Shown here: positions 9,032 through 17,741 of the stretch, one piece after another
How the letters are laid out: each line of letters begins with the position of its first letter
How positions within the stretch are numbered: position 1 is the stretch's first letter
Assembly: GCF_017115105.1 (NCBI RefSeq)
Contig: NZ_JABXKH010000163.1
Location: 1 to 64,000, forward strand
Direction of reading: 5' to 3'
DNA: 64,000 bases
Source of the DNA: Nostoc sp. NMS2
GTDB lineage: Bacteria > Cyanobacteriota > Cyanobacteriia > Cyanobacteriales > Nostocaceae
Program-made: the position numbers and the translations under genes
Notes under the pieces: model-generated
The model's input: only the letters and a program-made list of their open reading frames with translations
Told to the model about the DNA's origin: nothing
Databases searched by the model: none

Positions 9032-9742
9032 CTAGATACTTAACTTTTCTTGTTCTTCACTCGAAGATTGAGTATTGAAACCTAAGATTAATGAAAATAT
9101 ATAACTAGAAACTACAGATAAAAGAGTCCAGGTAACATTTTCTGTAACAATAAATATGCCCAAACCAATCAAGATACAAGGGACAAAAGTGTTGCCATTT
9201 TCAGTTAAGAAGTTTGCGATCGCAGGCAAGTAGGTCAACTTATAAGCGGTATAACACCATACGCCCACTAGGGTAAAGAATACACTGAGTATAATCAGCA
9301 GACTATCTAATTCAGAATTGGCAAACAGGGGCACATAGACGCTGATATTATCACTACCATTGGCAAAGGCGATCGCAGCGACGTTGCAAGTTTGCCCAGA
9401 GAAAAAACTCCTAACTATAGAGGGACAAGACGGCTCGGCTCCTTCTGTGGCTTCCTCTGGTGAATCCTCTTCGCGTTTTAGTAAACCACTCACACCAATG
9501 ATTATTGGCATTAAACCAAGTAGTCTAATCCAGTCCTGCGGTATAATTAGTCCACCGAAAAACCCGGGAAGGCTAGCAACAATCAATGCAGCAAAACCGA
9601 GATACTGACCAGCAAGGATGTGACGACTGCGGAATGTTTTATTTATTTGTGAAAAAAGTAACGTCAGAATCACAATATCATCAATGTTGGTGGCAGTGAA
9701 TGCCGTGATCCCTGTGGTAATTGCAGTTATTAAACCGCTCAT
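9032..9742 (-). CDS. Cadmium-resistance-type (CadD family) membrane transporter
   Basis: 236 residues with about six membrane segments. The N-terminal motif ATNIDDIVILTLLFSQ and the repeated acidic motif FANGSDNISVYVPLF are diagnostic of the Cad/CadD family, related to LysE-type exporters, which exports cadmium or other cations in Firmicutes. A charged cytoplasmic loop (KREEDSPEEATEGAEPSCPS) lies mid-protein. Start ATG with AGGAC upstream. Divergent from a LysR gene 274 bp away, a common arrangement for a regulated transporter. The actual substrate in cyanobacteria is not established. Confidence 0.88.
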   Translation of the reverse strand: MSGLITAITTGITAFTATNIDDIVILTLLFSQINKTFRSRHILAGQYLGFAALIVASLPGFFGGLIIPQDWIRLLGLMPIIIGVSGLLKREEDSPEEATEGAEPSCPSIVRSFFSGQTCNVAAIAFANGSDNISVYVPLFANSELDSLLIILSVFFTLVGVWCYTAYKLTYLPAIANFLTENGNTFVPCILIGLGIFIVTENVTWTLLSVVSSYIFSLILGFNTQSSSEEQEKLSI

Positions 9743-9900
9743 TTTTGGAAGTCCTTATTTTGATGCAATGGGTCATTGGGCATCCCTTCCCTGCGGGACG
9801 CTACGCATAGCAAGATCCACGAAGTGGTACGGCTTTGCTCAGGGCAAGTGGGCATGGGGCATTTACAAATGACCAATGACCAATGACAAATGACTAAGTA

Positions 9901-9953
9901 AAAAGCTTTGATTTATACTTTAGTGAAACTAACCGATAGAATCAAATGCTTTT
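9901..9953. promoter_or_regulatory. Inverted repeat in the cadD-lysR divergent region
   Basis: AAAAGCTTTGATT (9901-9913) faces AATCAAATGCTTTT (9940-9953), an imperfect palindrome with a 26-nt centre, in the gap between the divergent CadD-like and LysR genes. Its place is right for a LysR operator, and LysR regulators usually bind a dyad next to their own promoter. There is no direct proof; part of the gap (about 9770-9895) is interspersed repeat sequence. Confidence 0.35.
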
Positions 9954-10016
9954 ATTTGTCAAAATGATAAATGAAAGTGATTAAAATTTTGACACAAAGT
10001 TGTAGGGATACCATAA

Positions 10017-10988
10017 ATGGCAGGAATGACGCTTGAGCAGCTAAAAATTTTTCTAGCTGTGGCGCACCACTTACACTTTACTCGCGCAGCAGAGGAGCTT
10101 TATATTACACAACCTGCCGTCAGTGCAGCAATCCACAACTTAGAGCAAGAATACGGAGTGAAACTATTCCATCGGATTGGTCGCCATATCGAGATTGCTG
10201 AGGCGGGTAAATTACTGCAAGTGGAAGCACAGAAAATTCTCGATCAAGTTTCCTTGACTGAAAGGGGATTGCGAGAATTGAACAATCTGCAACGGGGTGA
10301 ATTGAAATTAGGGTCAAGTCTGACAATTGGTAACTACTGGCTACCAAGTAAGATTAGTGAGTTTAAGAGCCGATATCCCGGTATTCAGATTAACTGTAGC
10401 CTTGCCAATACAGAAGATATCTGTCTAGGAACGGCCACAGGACAGTTTGATTTAGGTTTGGTAGAAGGAGATGTGAAGCCAGCGCTCCAGAATACTCTAG
10501 AGTATGAAATAGTGGGGAGCGATCGCTTACAAATAGTAGTAGGTCAAAAACACCCTTGGTTTGAGTGGGGAGAAATTGACTTAAGCCAATTGACTAAAAC
10601 CCTTTGGGTGATGCGCGAACCCGGTTCTGGAACCCAGCAAAGATTTGAAGAAGCCTTACAAAATTGGGGAATCAATCTCAGTGAACTGGATGTAATTTTA
10701 GTATTCAACAGTGGAGAGATGACAAAAGCAGCGATCGAAGATGGTGTCGGTGCGATTGGAATTTCTGAGTTGATGGTAAAAAAAGAAATACAACTAGGGA
10801 CTCTGCGGGCAATTCGAGTGATTGATAATAGAGACGGTAACGGTGCAATCGCAGAAATAGTTCGACCTTTTTTCAAACTCAAGCATCGTCAGCGTTTTCA
10901 AACTGCTCTTTCCAAGGTCTTTGAACAAATGTTGATCTCATCTATGTCAGATGACTCATATCAATATGTATCAACATCAGTTATTTGA
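10017..10988 (+). CDS. LysR-family transcriptional regulator
   Basis: 323 residues, typical LysR length. Residues about 4-62 are the winged helix-turn-helix (LEQLKIFLAVAHHLHFTRAA ... TQPAVSAAIHNLEQEYGVKLFHR), followed by the linker helix and an effector-binding domain (about 92-300) with the motifs GELKLGSSLTIGNYWLP and VMREPGSGTQQRFE, as in the CysB/CysL/CbbR-like branch. The divergent CadD-like gene is the likely target, by position. ATG at 10017; a second ATG at 10026 is also possible. Confidence 0.93.
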   Translation: MAGMTLEQLKIFLAVAHHLHFTRAAEELYITQPAVSAAIHNLEQEYGVKLFHRIGRHIEIAEAGKLLQVEAQKILDQVSLTERGLRELNNLQRGELKLGSSLTIGNYWLPSKISEFKSRYPGIQINCSLANTEDICLGTATGQFDLGLVEGDVKPALQNTLEYEIVGSDRLQIVVGQKHPWFEWGEIDLSQLTKTLWVMREPGSGTQQRFEEALQNWGINLSELDVILVFNSGEMTKAAIEDGVGAIGISELMVKKEIQLGTLRAIRVIDNRDGNGAIAEIVRPFFKLKHRQRFQTALSKVFEQMLISSMSDDSYQYVSTSVI

Positions 10989-11197
10989 AATAACATCAAA
11001 TCCGTTTGTATCAGAATTCTTTCTCTTTCCTTTCTCTCTGCGCTCTCAGCGTCTCTGCGGTTTTTAATCATTCAGATTGCTACCCCACCGGATTTGATTA
11101 CGCTTGAGTTAAGCATTTCTTTACAAAACTGTCCCTCTCCGACTCGAAGAGGGACAGACTTGAACGAAAGTTCAAAGCAGGGAGAGATTTATAGAAC

Positions 11198-11575
11198 TCA
11201 CACCTTCTGCATATTTCTACTAATGGGGTCAAAACCTCTAGAAAACCGAGTGCTTTCATCGTAGTAAGCGCCAGTCAGATTCGCACCATACAACTTAGCA
11301 TAGTTGAGTTTGGCTCCCCGGAGATTTGCTTCATTCAGGTTGACACCGCTCAAATTAGCTCTAGTCAAATTCGCTTTCGCTAAGTTAGCTCTACTCAAAT
11401 CTGCTCCCCAGAGTTTAGCTTTAGCTAGGTTAGCTCCACTCAAGTCAGATCCCCATAAATTGATTCCAGGTAAATAGACTCCAATCAGCCTGTTCCTACT
11501 CAAGTTGACGGCTGGAAAATATCTTTCACCTGCGGCAAAACGCCGTTTTAATTCCTCTGTATTCACGATCGCCAC
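11198..11575 (-). CDS. Pentapeptide-repeat protein
   Basis: 125 residues. From about residue 38 to 105 the sequence follows the A(D/N)LXX pattern (LSGANLAKAKLWGADLSRANLAKANLTRANL and onward, about 13 repeats), which folds as a right-handed quadrilateral beta-helix. The N terminus (TEELKRRFAAGERYFPAVNLS) is a common short leader in cyanobacterial members. Such proteins are abundant in Nostoc and mostly of unknown role. The start codon is GTG at 11575 (a second GTG lies three codons on). Confidence 0.9.
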   Translation of the reverse strand: MAIVNTEELKRRFAAGERYFPAVNLSRNRLIGVYLPGINLWGSDLSGANLAKAKLWGADLSRANLAKANLTRANLSGVNLNEANLRGAKLNYAKLYGANLTGAYYDESTRFSRGFDPISRNMQKV

Positions 11576-12021
11576 CCGACAAGAATCAGACTTATATCTC
11601 TAATATATAAGGTGCTTCTATTGTAACCGCCATATTAGAGGTTGTTTATTTAATATCTGCAATTACTCCAATTTACTCAAATGCACATATCTCAGAGAAC
11701 AATTTACAGTAATTTCTTCCTTTGAATATTCGGGTATGCGATTATTTTATTGCTCTAATTAATAGATTTATCGTCAGAACTCAGGAGTCAGAATAGTTAA
11801 AGGTTTGTAGTAAGCAGCTTCCCTCCTTAAAAAGGAGGGAATTGGTTTTATATGGGAGCATCCACTTTTGGAAGAAACACCGGGCGATTGGAAATCGCGG
11901 CTACACAAACGAAGTCCGCCTTCGCGGACTCTCTGAAACCCGCGAAGGCGGGTTTGGTTTGTATAGCCCCAGACTTCTAGTCTGAGGGCAATCCGCCAAA
12001 AGTGGATGCTCCCTTTTATAT
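11576..12021. other. Intergenic region containing MITE copy 1
   Basis: Non-coding gap between two minus-strand genes. Positions 11640-11845 are A+T-rich without recognisable features apart from a small CCTCCTT/AAGGAGG hairpin at about 11822-11838. The rest is the MITE at 11854-12013. Confidence 0.6.
11854..12013. mobile_element. 160-bp MITE, copy 1, with 8-bp target duplication
   Basis: Perfect 18-bp terminal inverted repeats (GGGAGCATCCACTTTTGG and its complement) bound a 160-bp element with internal palindromes (GTCCGCCTTCGCGGAC; AACCCGCGAAGGCGGGTT). It is flanked by the direct 8-bp repeat TTTTATAT at 11846-11853 and 12014-12021, a target-site duplication. The copy at 53877-54036 is the same length and differs at only 4 positions. 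No protein is encoded, so transposition would need a transposase supplied from elsewhere. The right duplication ends one base before the stop codon of the next minus-strand gene. Confidence 0.92.
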
Positions 12022-12552
12022 CTACTTAACTGGGATAATTTCAAACTCGAAAGTACCGATCAAACGGTCATCAATATAGACTTCTATTCTATGCTTACCA
12101 ACCGGATCGCCAGGAGTAATCGTCCAAAAATTCTCAATTACACCCTCTGGAGCCGACTGTGTGCGCCGTGTTACAGATGTCATCCCATCTGGTGACATTG
12201 AGAAGTCTTCACCGCTATCTGTACCCCAAGTTTCTGGAGGTTTTGGTAAACGCAAGACTTCGCGCCATTTTACTTCACCTTGGTAATCTTTGAGTCTAAT
12301 CCGCCATCCGTAGGCATTTCCCTGCTGGAGCGGCACTCTTGTTGTCTGGAAAATGGTAACGTTACCTTGGGAGTCAACTCTCTTCAGCCCAAACTCAGCT
12401 TTACTAACAGTAATCTTTTTTGTATTTGTTGGCGCAGGGGATGATATGACATTTTCTACCAAAATAGAAGTAGCGTTGATTGGATCAGAACATATAACCC
12501 CAGATATTAGCCAAGAGGAAGCTAGCACAGCAGTAGCAGCCCAAATTCTCAT
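12022..12552 (-). CDS. Secreted protein of unknown function
   Basis: 176 residues from the ATG at 12552, preceded by CAGGA at good spacing; a GTG at 12600 would bury the signal sequence. N terminus MRIWAATAVLASSWLISGVIC is a signal peptide or lipoprotein-like leader (Cys near residue 21). The mature part is beta-rich with motifs such as YGWRIRLKDYQGEVKWREVLRLP and a C-terminal GKHRIEVYIDDRLIGTFEFEI, reminiscent of an immunoglobulin-like fold. I cannot assign a family with certainty. The MITE inserted exactly behind its stop codon without damaging it. Confidence 0.75.
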   Translation of the reverse strand: MRIWAATAVLASSWLISGVICSDPINATSILVENVISSPAPTNTKKITVSKAEFGLKRVDSQGNVTIFQTTRVPLQQGNAYGWRIRLKDYQGEVKWREVLRLPKPPETWGTDSGEDFSMSPDGMTSVTRRTQSAPEGVIENFWTITPGDPVGKHRIEVYIDDRLIGTFEFEIIPVK

Positions 12553-12839
12553 TAGTATGTTCCTGTCAGACTTTTGGTACTTATTCAAGTAATCTGACAC
12601 GTTTTCCGGGCTATGGTTGCTTATGATTTGAAAAAGATGAAATTGCTCTTAGGTATCTGGCACATTTAACCGATAAGTAGTCGGACAAAAATATTTATAG
12701 TCATTGTGAGCGATCGCTGCTCTTTGCAATGACATTGGGGAATTAATTCTGTCTGACTACTTAGCTTATACGATTTCACACTTCCACGGCTAAAATCCAA
12801 TGGGGTTCTTGCTTCACATCTTGCCTCTTCAGTCAAGGC

Positions 12840-13436
12840 TCAACTTTTCAAATTAACCTTCTCCTCAAATTTTGGCGCATCTTGATGAGATAAAAATCTT
12901 TCACTAGTGTGATAACTTCTTCGCCATTTTTCGAGATGATCTATAGATATTGATTTAGATGTGACGTTCACACCATTTCCTCGCCAAGCAACTTCTGGAT
13001 CTGTTGTGAAAACTCCACACTCTAATTGCTCTAGCCTCATATTCCAATATTCACTAAATCTGCCTTTTAAAGTAATAACTTGCTCAAATACCTTGTTTCT
13101 GTGTTTATTTCTTCTTTTTCTTTCTGTTGCTCCTGTTGCTTCCGTATCAATAAACTTAGTTTCAATTAAATACAGACTACCTTTAAAAGTCAGGTAGACG
13201 AAATCACACTTTCCTAAATCTGTATAATCTGAAATTGGAGATTTTTCAAATAACAGCAATTCGGCACAAGAGGGAAACAACTCTTTAATATTCAGAAATA
13301 AATAAGCTTGCAGTAGAAGTTCCTTATCATAAGGAAATAAGATCACTCCTTCAAAAAACTTTTGAATGTCCTCGTGAGTTTGGGGTTGAATCCTTTTACA
13401 GTATGAAACAAATTTATGTAGCTCGTTTACGCTCAT
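12840..13436 (-). CDS. Protein with a PD-(D/E)XK nuclease-like motif
   Basis: 198 residues from ATG 13436. An AAGGAG lies 10 nt before this ATG and 7 nt before the adjacent in-frame TTG (13439), so either may be used. Residues about 77-95 read KCDFVYLTFKGSLYLIETKF: an Asp, a beta hairpin, then E-T-K, which matches the active-site pattern D-(x)14-ExK of PD-(D/E)XK nucleases; a Gln follows in the next helix (FEQVITL), also typical. A basic stretch (ERKRRNKHRNK) follows. No methyltransferase, helicase or other partner is adjacent. It may be a nuclease or a degenerate member used for binding. Function is inferred from motif only. Confidence 0.65.
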   Translation of the reverse strand: MSVNELHKFVSYCKRIQPQTHEDIQKFFEGVILFPYDKELLLQAYLFLNIKELFPSCAELLLFEKSPISDYTDLGKCDFVYLTFKGSLYLIETKFIDTEATGATERKRRNKHRNKVFEQVITLKGRFSEYWNMRLEQLECGVFTTDPEVAWRGNGVNVTSKSISIDHLEKWRRSYHTSERFLSHQDAPKFEEKVNLKS

Positions 13437-13638
13437 CAAGTTTTAACTCCTTCCCCCGGTCGCAGCCTTAGGGGTATTAGCATAAAAAGATACCACTCCC
13501 TCTGGTAAATCATCATCCGCACAAGTAACTAAAAAAACGCTTTTAACCATGAATATTTAAGGTAATCTACTGTTGACACTTCAATAAAACTAATTTGTCA
13601 GATGCTTTGCAGTGTTGGTGGATTTTTCACTTCTGGTA

Positions 13639-14991
13639 TTAGCTACCAGTGAGGGATTTTATATGAGCAGGAAAACTGGCATTTTGCAAAGCTTGGACGG
13701 TTATTCTTGAATCTTGTACGGAAAATTGCCAACCCAAGCGAACAAGTTTACGAGAATTTTCAGTTTGGATAATTCCAATCACTGGCATTTTTGCCTTTTC
13801 TTTGTCTACTGAATGTTCTTGCAAAATTGTTTTCAAGAGATGTAGTTTTTCCATATCACCTGCTTGCTGGGGATTTAACTCCACCATTACCATTTGTACT
13901 GTTTCCACTGGTTCTGCATCTTCAACAATAAATTGAGTTTGCTCGTCGCGTCGGTCTACTTTTCCCCAAATAATCAATCTTGTGTCAACTTGAAGTAGAA
14001 AACTAATGCGTTCATAAGTTTTAGGAAAAACTACAGCTTCTGATTGTGTAGTTAGGTCTTCTATTTGCAAAATTGCCATCTGATCGCCTTTTTTTGTAAC
14101 CACTTTTTTGACATTATTCAACATTACAACTGCACAAAGCCTTGTGTCTTCCCTTTGCTCTCCCAGTTGCGAAAGGTTAATTGGAGTCAAAAGTGGTGCT
14201 ATTTGCCGTAAGGATTTCAGTGGATGGTCTGATACATAAAAACCTAATAATTCTTTCTCCATCTGCAACTTTTTCTGTGGGGGTAAATCTGTCACAGGTT
14301 GAGATTTAGGAGCGGTTTCAAAGGCATTATTTGCTCTTTTATTCTGAGTAGAAGAAAATCCATCGCCTAATAAGTCAAAGAGATTCCCTTGTCCACTGGC
14401 TCTATCTTTAGCGCGAGATTGTGCCCAATCGTACACTAATTCTGAGTCGTTAATTAACTGTTGGCGGTTGGATTCAATTTTGTCAAAGGCTCCACAATAA
14501 ATCAGCGATTCCAGGGTCCGACGGTTAACAGCACGTAAATCCACGCGATCGCAAAAATCAGCAAGAGATTTAAACTCTCCTGTCTCATCTCTCGCCTCTA
14601 AGATACAGGCGATTGCATTCTGTCCCACGTTACGCACCGCCGAAAATCCAAACAGAATCTTTCCCAATGTCGGCGTAAAATCAACACCAGAACGATTAAT
14701 ATCTGGCGGATCTATGGAAATAGCCATATTTGTACAGTTAGTAATATATCTCTGTACCTTATCGGTATCGCCACTGTTAGCCGTTAACAGGGCTGCCATA
14801 TATTCTAATGGGTAATTAGCTTTTAAATATGCTGTCTGATAAGTTACATAAGCATAAGCGGTCGAATGGGATTTATTGAAACAATTGGCAGCTATTAAGC
14901 CATTTTTGAGTGCAAAATTATGGTCACGCTCAACTCCAATGTCATACACATTTTGTTTGCCTAAATATTTACGTGTGGCTATTTTGATCAT
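13639..14991 (-). CDS. dnaE: DNA polymerase III alpha subunit, C-terminal half, with split-intein C fragment
   Basis: 450 residues from ATG 14991; the in-frame TTG at 15063 would add 24 residues without family support. Residues 1-36 are the C-terminal part of the split DnaE intein. Residue 37 is the +1 Cys of the C-extein (CFNKSHSTAYAYVTYQTAYLKANYPLEYMAAL), after which the protein continues as the DnaE C-terminal region: helix-hairpin-helix area (FGFSAVRNVG), linker, and an OB fold (LCAVVMLNNVKKVVTKKGDQMAILQIED). As in other cyanobacteria, dnaE is split, and the N half with IntN must be elsewhere; trans-splicing rebuilds the replicative polymerase. Essential function. Confidence 0.97.
   Translation of the reverse strand: MIKIATRKYLGKQNVYDIGVERDHNFALKNGLIAANCFNKSHSTAYAYVTYQTAYLKANYPLEYMAALLTANSGDTDKVQRYITNCTNMAISIDPPDINRSGVDFTPTLGKILFGFSAVRNVGQNAIACILEARDETGEFKSLADFCDRVDLRAVNRRTLESLIYCGAFDKIESNRQQLINDSELVYDWAQSRAKDRASGQGNLFDLLGDGFSSTQNKRANNAFETAPKSQPVTDLPPQKKLQMEKELLGFYVSDHPLKSLRQIAPLLTPINLSQLGEQREDTRLCAVVMLNNVKKVVTKKGDQMAILQIEDLTTQSEAVVFPKTYERISFLLQVDTRLIIWGKVDRRDEQTQFIVEDAEPVETVQMVMVELNPQQAGDMEKLHLLKTILQEHSVDKEKAKMPVIGIIQTENSRKLVRLGWQFSVQDSRITVQALQNASFPAHIKSLTGS
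14884..14991 (-). other. DnaE split intein C fragment (IntC)
   Basis: 36 codons, beginning MIKIATRKYLGKQNVYDIG and ending NGLIAAN, immediately followed by Cys-Phe-Asn of the extein. The block G motif (penultimate position plus Asn36) is present: Asn cyclises to release the extein. From memory it differs from the widely studied Nostoc punctiforme IntC at two positions, Leu for Phe at 32 and Ala for Ser at 35. Both substitutions occur in other DnaE inteins, so it should be active. Confidence 0.95.
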
Positions 14992-15063
14992 CCTACTTAC
15001 ACCCCCAAAAAAAATTGCGAAATTAATTAATTCATAAAATAATGAAAATTCTAGTTGTAGCAA

Positions 15064-15513
15064 TACTGGTAATATAAAATTATATCACTAGAAAACACTG
15101 CTATACTCTTACACAAAAGTAGACAAAGTATATCAAAACTTTGACAAACTATTAGATAAACAGTTAATAGCCATATAATTGCTGTTTTTAAAGCTTATAA
15201 ACACATTTCAATATATATTAATCATCGAATTCTCCGAGAAACCCCGTCGCTTTAGCGCGGGGAGTGGGGAGATGGGGGAGTGAGGGAGATGTGGTTCGAC
15301 TTCGCTCACCAACCGGGGGATGAGGGAGCAGGGGGGATGAGGGGGATGAGGGAGACAAGGAGGACAAGGGGGAATTATTGAATAGTCTCTTCCTTGTCTC
15401 CCCTTCTTCCTTGTCTCCCTTGTCTCTTCTTCATGCCCAATGTCCAATTCCCAATTCCCAACACGTCAGTTAGTATCGTTGAGAAGTAACTCGGTATTAA
15501 AGGGTGTGGGTAG
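15064..15513. repeat. Low-complexity purine-rich intergenic region
   Basis: No gene is supported. Positions 15064-15220 are A+T-rich. About 15250-15425 is a run of imperfect G-rich units (GGGGGATGAGGGAG-like, then GGAGACAAGGAGGACAAG), strongly purine-biased on the plus strand and interrupted by the dispersed repeat GGTTCGACTTCGCTCACC. This kind of degenerate G/A tract is common between Nostoc genes. Confidence 0.7.
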
Positions 15514-16482
15514 ATGAAAGTGGCGCTGCTCGTAATTTTGGCGGTGGTTCTAGGATTCTTCATAGTAGTCGAGATCGGACTGCGATCGCTCTTTGGCTTT
15601 GGTAATCCCCTAATTTACATTGGCGATGAGCAGATTGGCTATTTATTGGCTCCTAACCAGCGTACCCGTCGTTTTGGTAATCGCATTGAAATTAATCAGT
15701 ATTCTATGCGAGGTAGTGCGATAAATAAAACACCCGCACCTTCTACACTGAGAGTTTTACTGTTAGGAGATTCTATTGCTAATGGTGGCTGGTGGACAGA
15801 TCAGACTAATACAATATCGGCGATAATGATGCGTTCTCTAGCATCATCCACTCATAGTAATTATCAGCAAGTAGAAGTGCTGAATGCTTCAGCTAACTCT
15901 TGGGGGCCAAGGAACGAGTTAGCTTATTTAGAGAAGTTTAGCAATTTCAACGCGCAAGCGGTAGTGTTATTAATTAATACCGATGACCTGTTTGCTACTC
16001 CTCCTACTTCTTTACCAGTAGGACGCGATCGCAACTATCCCAATAGTAAACCTCCCCTAGCATTAGCGGAAGTGTGGCAACGTTATATCGTCAAGCAGAA
16101 GCCAATTCCTGAAATGATAGCGGTGCAGAATGAAGCAGGCGATCGCGTGGGGATTAATTTGGAAGCGATCGGCAAAATTCAAGCCCTGACTCGCCAAAGC
16201 AACAGCCAATTTTTACTAGTTATGACTCCCTTACTACGAGAAATTGCTGAACCAGGCCCCCGCGATTACGAAATTAAAGCCCGCCAACGCTTGAGCGATT
16301 TTACTAAAGCAAAGCAAATTAACTATATAGACTTTTTACCGCTATTCAATTCAACGAACAACCCGCAAGGCTTGTATCACGACCACATTCACCTCAACTT
16401 ACAAGGTAATAAATTTGTCAGCGAAGTTATGGAGCGATCGCTTTTAAAAATACTGAGGGAGATACCACTTACTCAGAATTAA
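15514..16482 (+). CDS. Membrane-anchored SGNH/GDSL-type hydrolase
   Basis: 322 residues. One N-terminal membrane segment (about 3-25) followed by a periplasmic SGNH fold: block I LLLGDSIANG with the nucleophilic Ser near residue 88, block II/III residues in NASANSWGPRNELAYLE (Gly and Asn of the oxyanion hole), and block V DHIHLNLQGN near residue 293 with catalytic Asp and His. Family members are esterases, often acting on polysaccharide O-acetyl groups or lipids; the substrate cannot be read from the sequence. It stands alone, between repeat DNA and the convergent regulator gene. Confidence 0.85.
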   Translation: MKVALLVILAVVLGFFIVVEIGLRSLFGFGNPLIYIGDEQIGYLLAPNQRTRRFGNRIEINQYSMRGSAINKTPAPSTLRVLLLGDSIANGGWWTDQTNTISAIMMRSLASSTHSNYQQVEVLNASANSWGPRNELAYLEKFSNFNAQAVVLLINTDDLFATPPTSLPVGRDRNYPNSKPPLALAEVWQRYIVKQKPIPEMIAVQNEAGDRVGINLEAIGKIQALTRQSNSQFLLVMTPLLREIAEPGPRDYEIKARQRLSDFTKAKQINYIDFLPLFNSTNNPQGLYHDHIHLNLQGNKFVSEVMERSLLKILREIPLTQN

Positions 16483-16658
16483 TTCATATAGCTTGTTTAG
16501 CACTAATTATCTTATTGAAGAAGAATTCAGGAGTGAGAATCAAATTTAAATTTACTCAGACAATCTTCTACAACTAGAATACTAGCCATCCAAATAATGC
16601 TCAACCTTAAATCTAAAAAATGTATTGATTAGGTACGATTATTTATTATATTAAAAAA

Positions 16659-17741
16659 TTAAATAATATGTTTAAAGATTACTTTTAGTAAATCTCCTTG
16701 TGTAAAAGGCTTAGTTAAATAGCCTGATGCTTTGACCATCTTAGCTTTAACTCTATCTAGAAATCCTACTTTTTCTGACACTATAATCACAGGTGTATTT
16801 TTAAAATGTGAGTGTTTACGCAGCAAAGAGCAGAGTTCATAACCGTCTAAATTAGGCATCAAAATATCCAACAAAATGATGTCGGGTTTTGTGTGAATAA
16901 TCTGCATTAAAGCTTTTAAAGAATCGGTGACTCCCACAACACAAAAGGTTTGCTCATCTAAATAACTTTGAATAGTATTCAATACCGTAGGACTGTCATC
17001 AATGCAAAAGATTTTGTAAATTTTTTTGTCAACAGGAGGTTGGGTAATTCGCTGACCCCTATGTTCATTAGTATTAATAGAGTAGGTTGGTGGTTTATAG
17101 CCGTTTGTTCTAAACGAGTTTGGTGTACCTTTGCTCTTCGGTTTTAGCTCATTGATTTTGAACAATTCTGAGGGGTGCGATTGAGAAGCTGGCGAAGTCT
17201 GACGATAAGCCGCTTCGCTTCGGGGCATTTGACATCGTTCAACCAGTAAGCGGAGATTCAGATGACAAAACTTTGGCATATCATCCAGAAAGCTTTCAGG
17301 AATAAATTCATAACTCCCCTCTTCTAAGTTCAGAAATGACTCTAGAACTTCTAGCGCCAACTGCTCTATCAGTATCGCCGCTTGAAAGGGACTGATATAT
17401 TTCTGATTAACTAACCAACAAATGGCCAAATAATCTGGGTTCGGTATTGCCTGATTTTCAATCCCAGTTTCAAATATCGCCCGTAACTGTTCGTGAATTT
17501 CACGAGGGAGAGTAGAAATTTGCTGACTCAAGCGTTGCAAATTTCTGTAAAGTGGCTCAAACATTTTCTCTGAGTAGCAGGCATAAATTAGTTTACCCTC
17601 ATCTACATATATTGACCAAGAGCCTGATGCACTAAACACCTGCAAACAACCAGTAACAGACTTACCAGTGATTTTTTTCAACAAAGATAAAGGCTGGAGC
17701 TTTTGGAAAAATCTGTATCTACTAATCGGAAGTGTCTTCAT
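16659..17741 (-). CDS. PATAN (DUF4388) plus receiver response regulator, PatA-like
   Basis: 360 residues. The N-terminal half (about 1-170) matches the PATAN/DUF4388 domain: FFQKLQPLSLLKKITGKSVTGCLQVFSASGSWSIYVDEGKLIYA, then a long helical region with LICWLV-like and AILIEQLALEVLESFLNLEEGSYEFIP motifs. A polar linker (about 175-240) leads to a C-terminal receiver: FCIDDSP, phospho-acceptor in IILLDILMPNLDGYE, K in LTKPF. Cyanobacterial PatA-type regulators work in heterocyst patterning or phototaxis; CheY/CheA partners are absent here, so the pathway is unknown. ATG start with no strong ribosome-binding site. Confidence 0.9.
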   Translation of the reverse strand: MKTLPISRYRFFQKLQPLSLLKKITGKSVTGCLQVFSASGSWSIYVDEGKLIYACYSEKMFEPLYRNLQRLSQQISTLPREIHEQLRAIFETGIENQAIPNPDYLAICWLVNQKYISPFQAAILIEQLALEVLESFLNLEEGSYEFIPESFLDDMPKFCHLNLRLLVERCQMPRSEAAYRQTSPASQSHPSELFKINELKPKSKGTPNSFRTNGYKPPTYSINTNEHRGQRITQPPVDKKIYKIFCIDDSPTVLNTIQSYLDEQTFCVVGVTDSLKALMQIIHTKPDIILLDILMPNLDGYELCSLLRKHSHFKNTPVIIVSEKVGFLDRVKAKMVKASGYLTKPFTQGDLLKVIFKHII

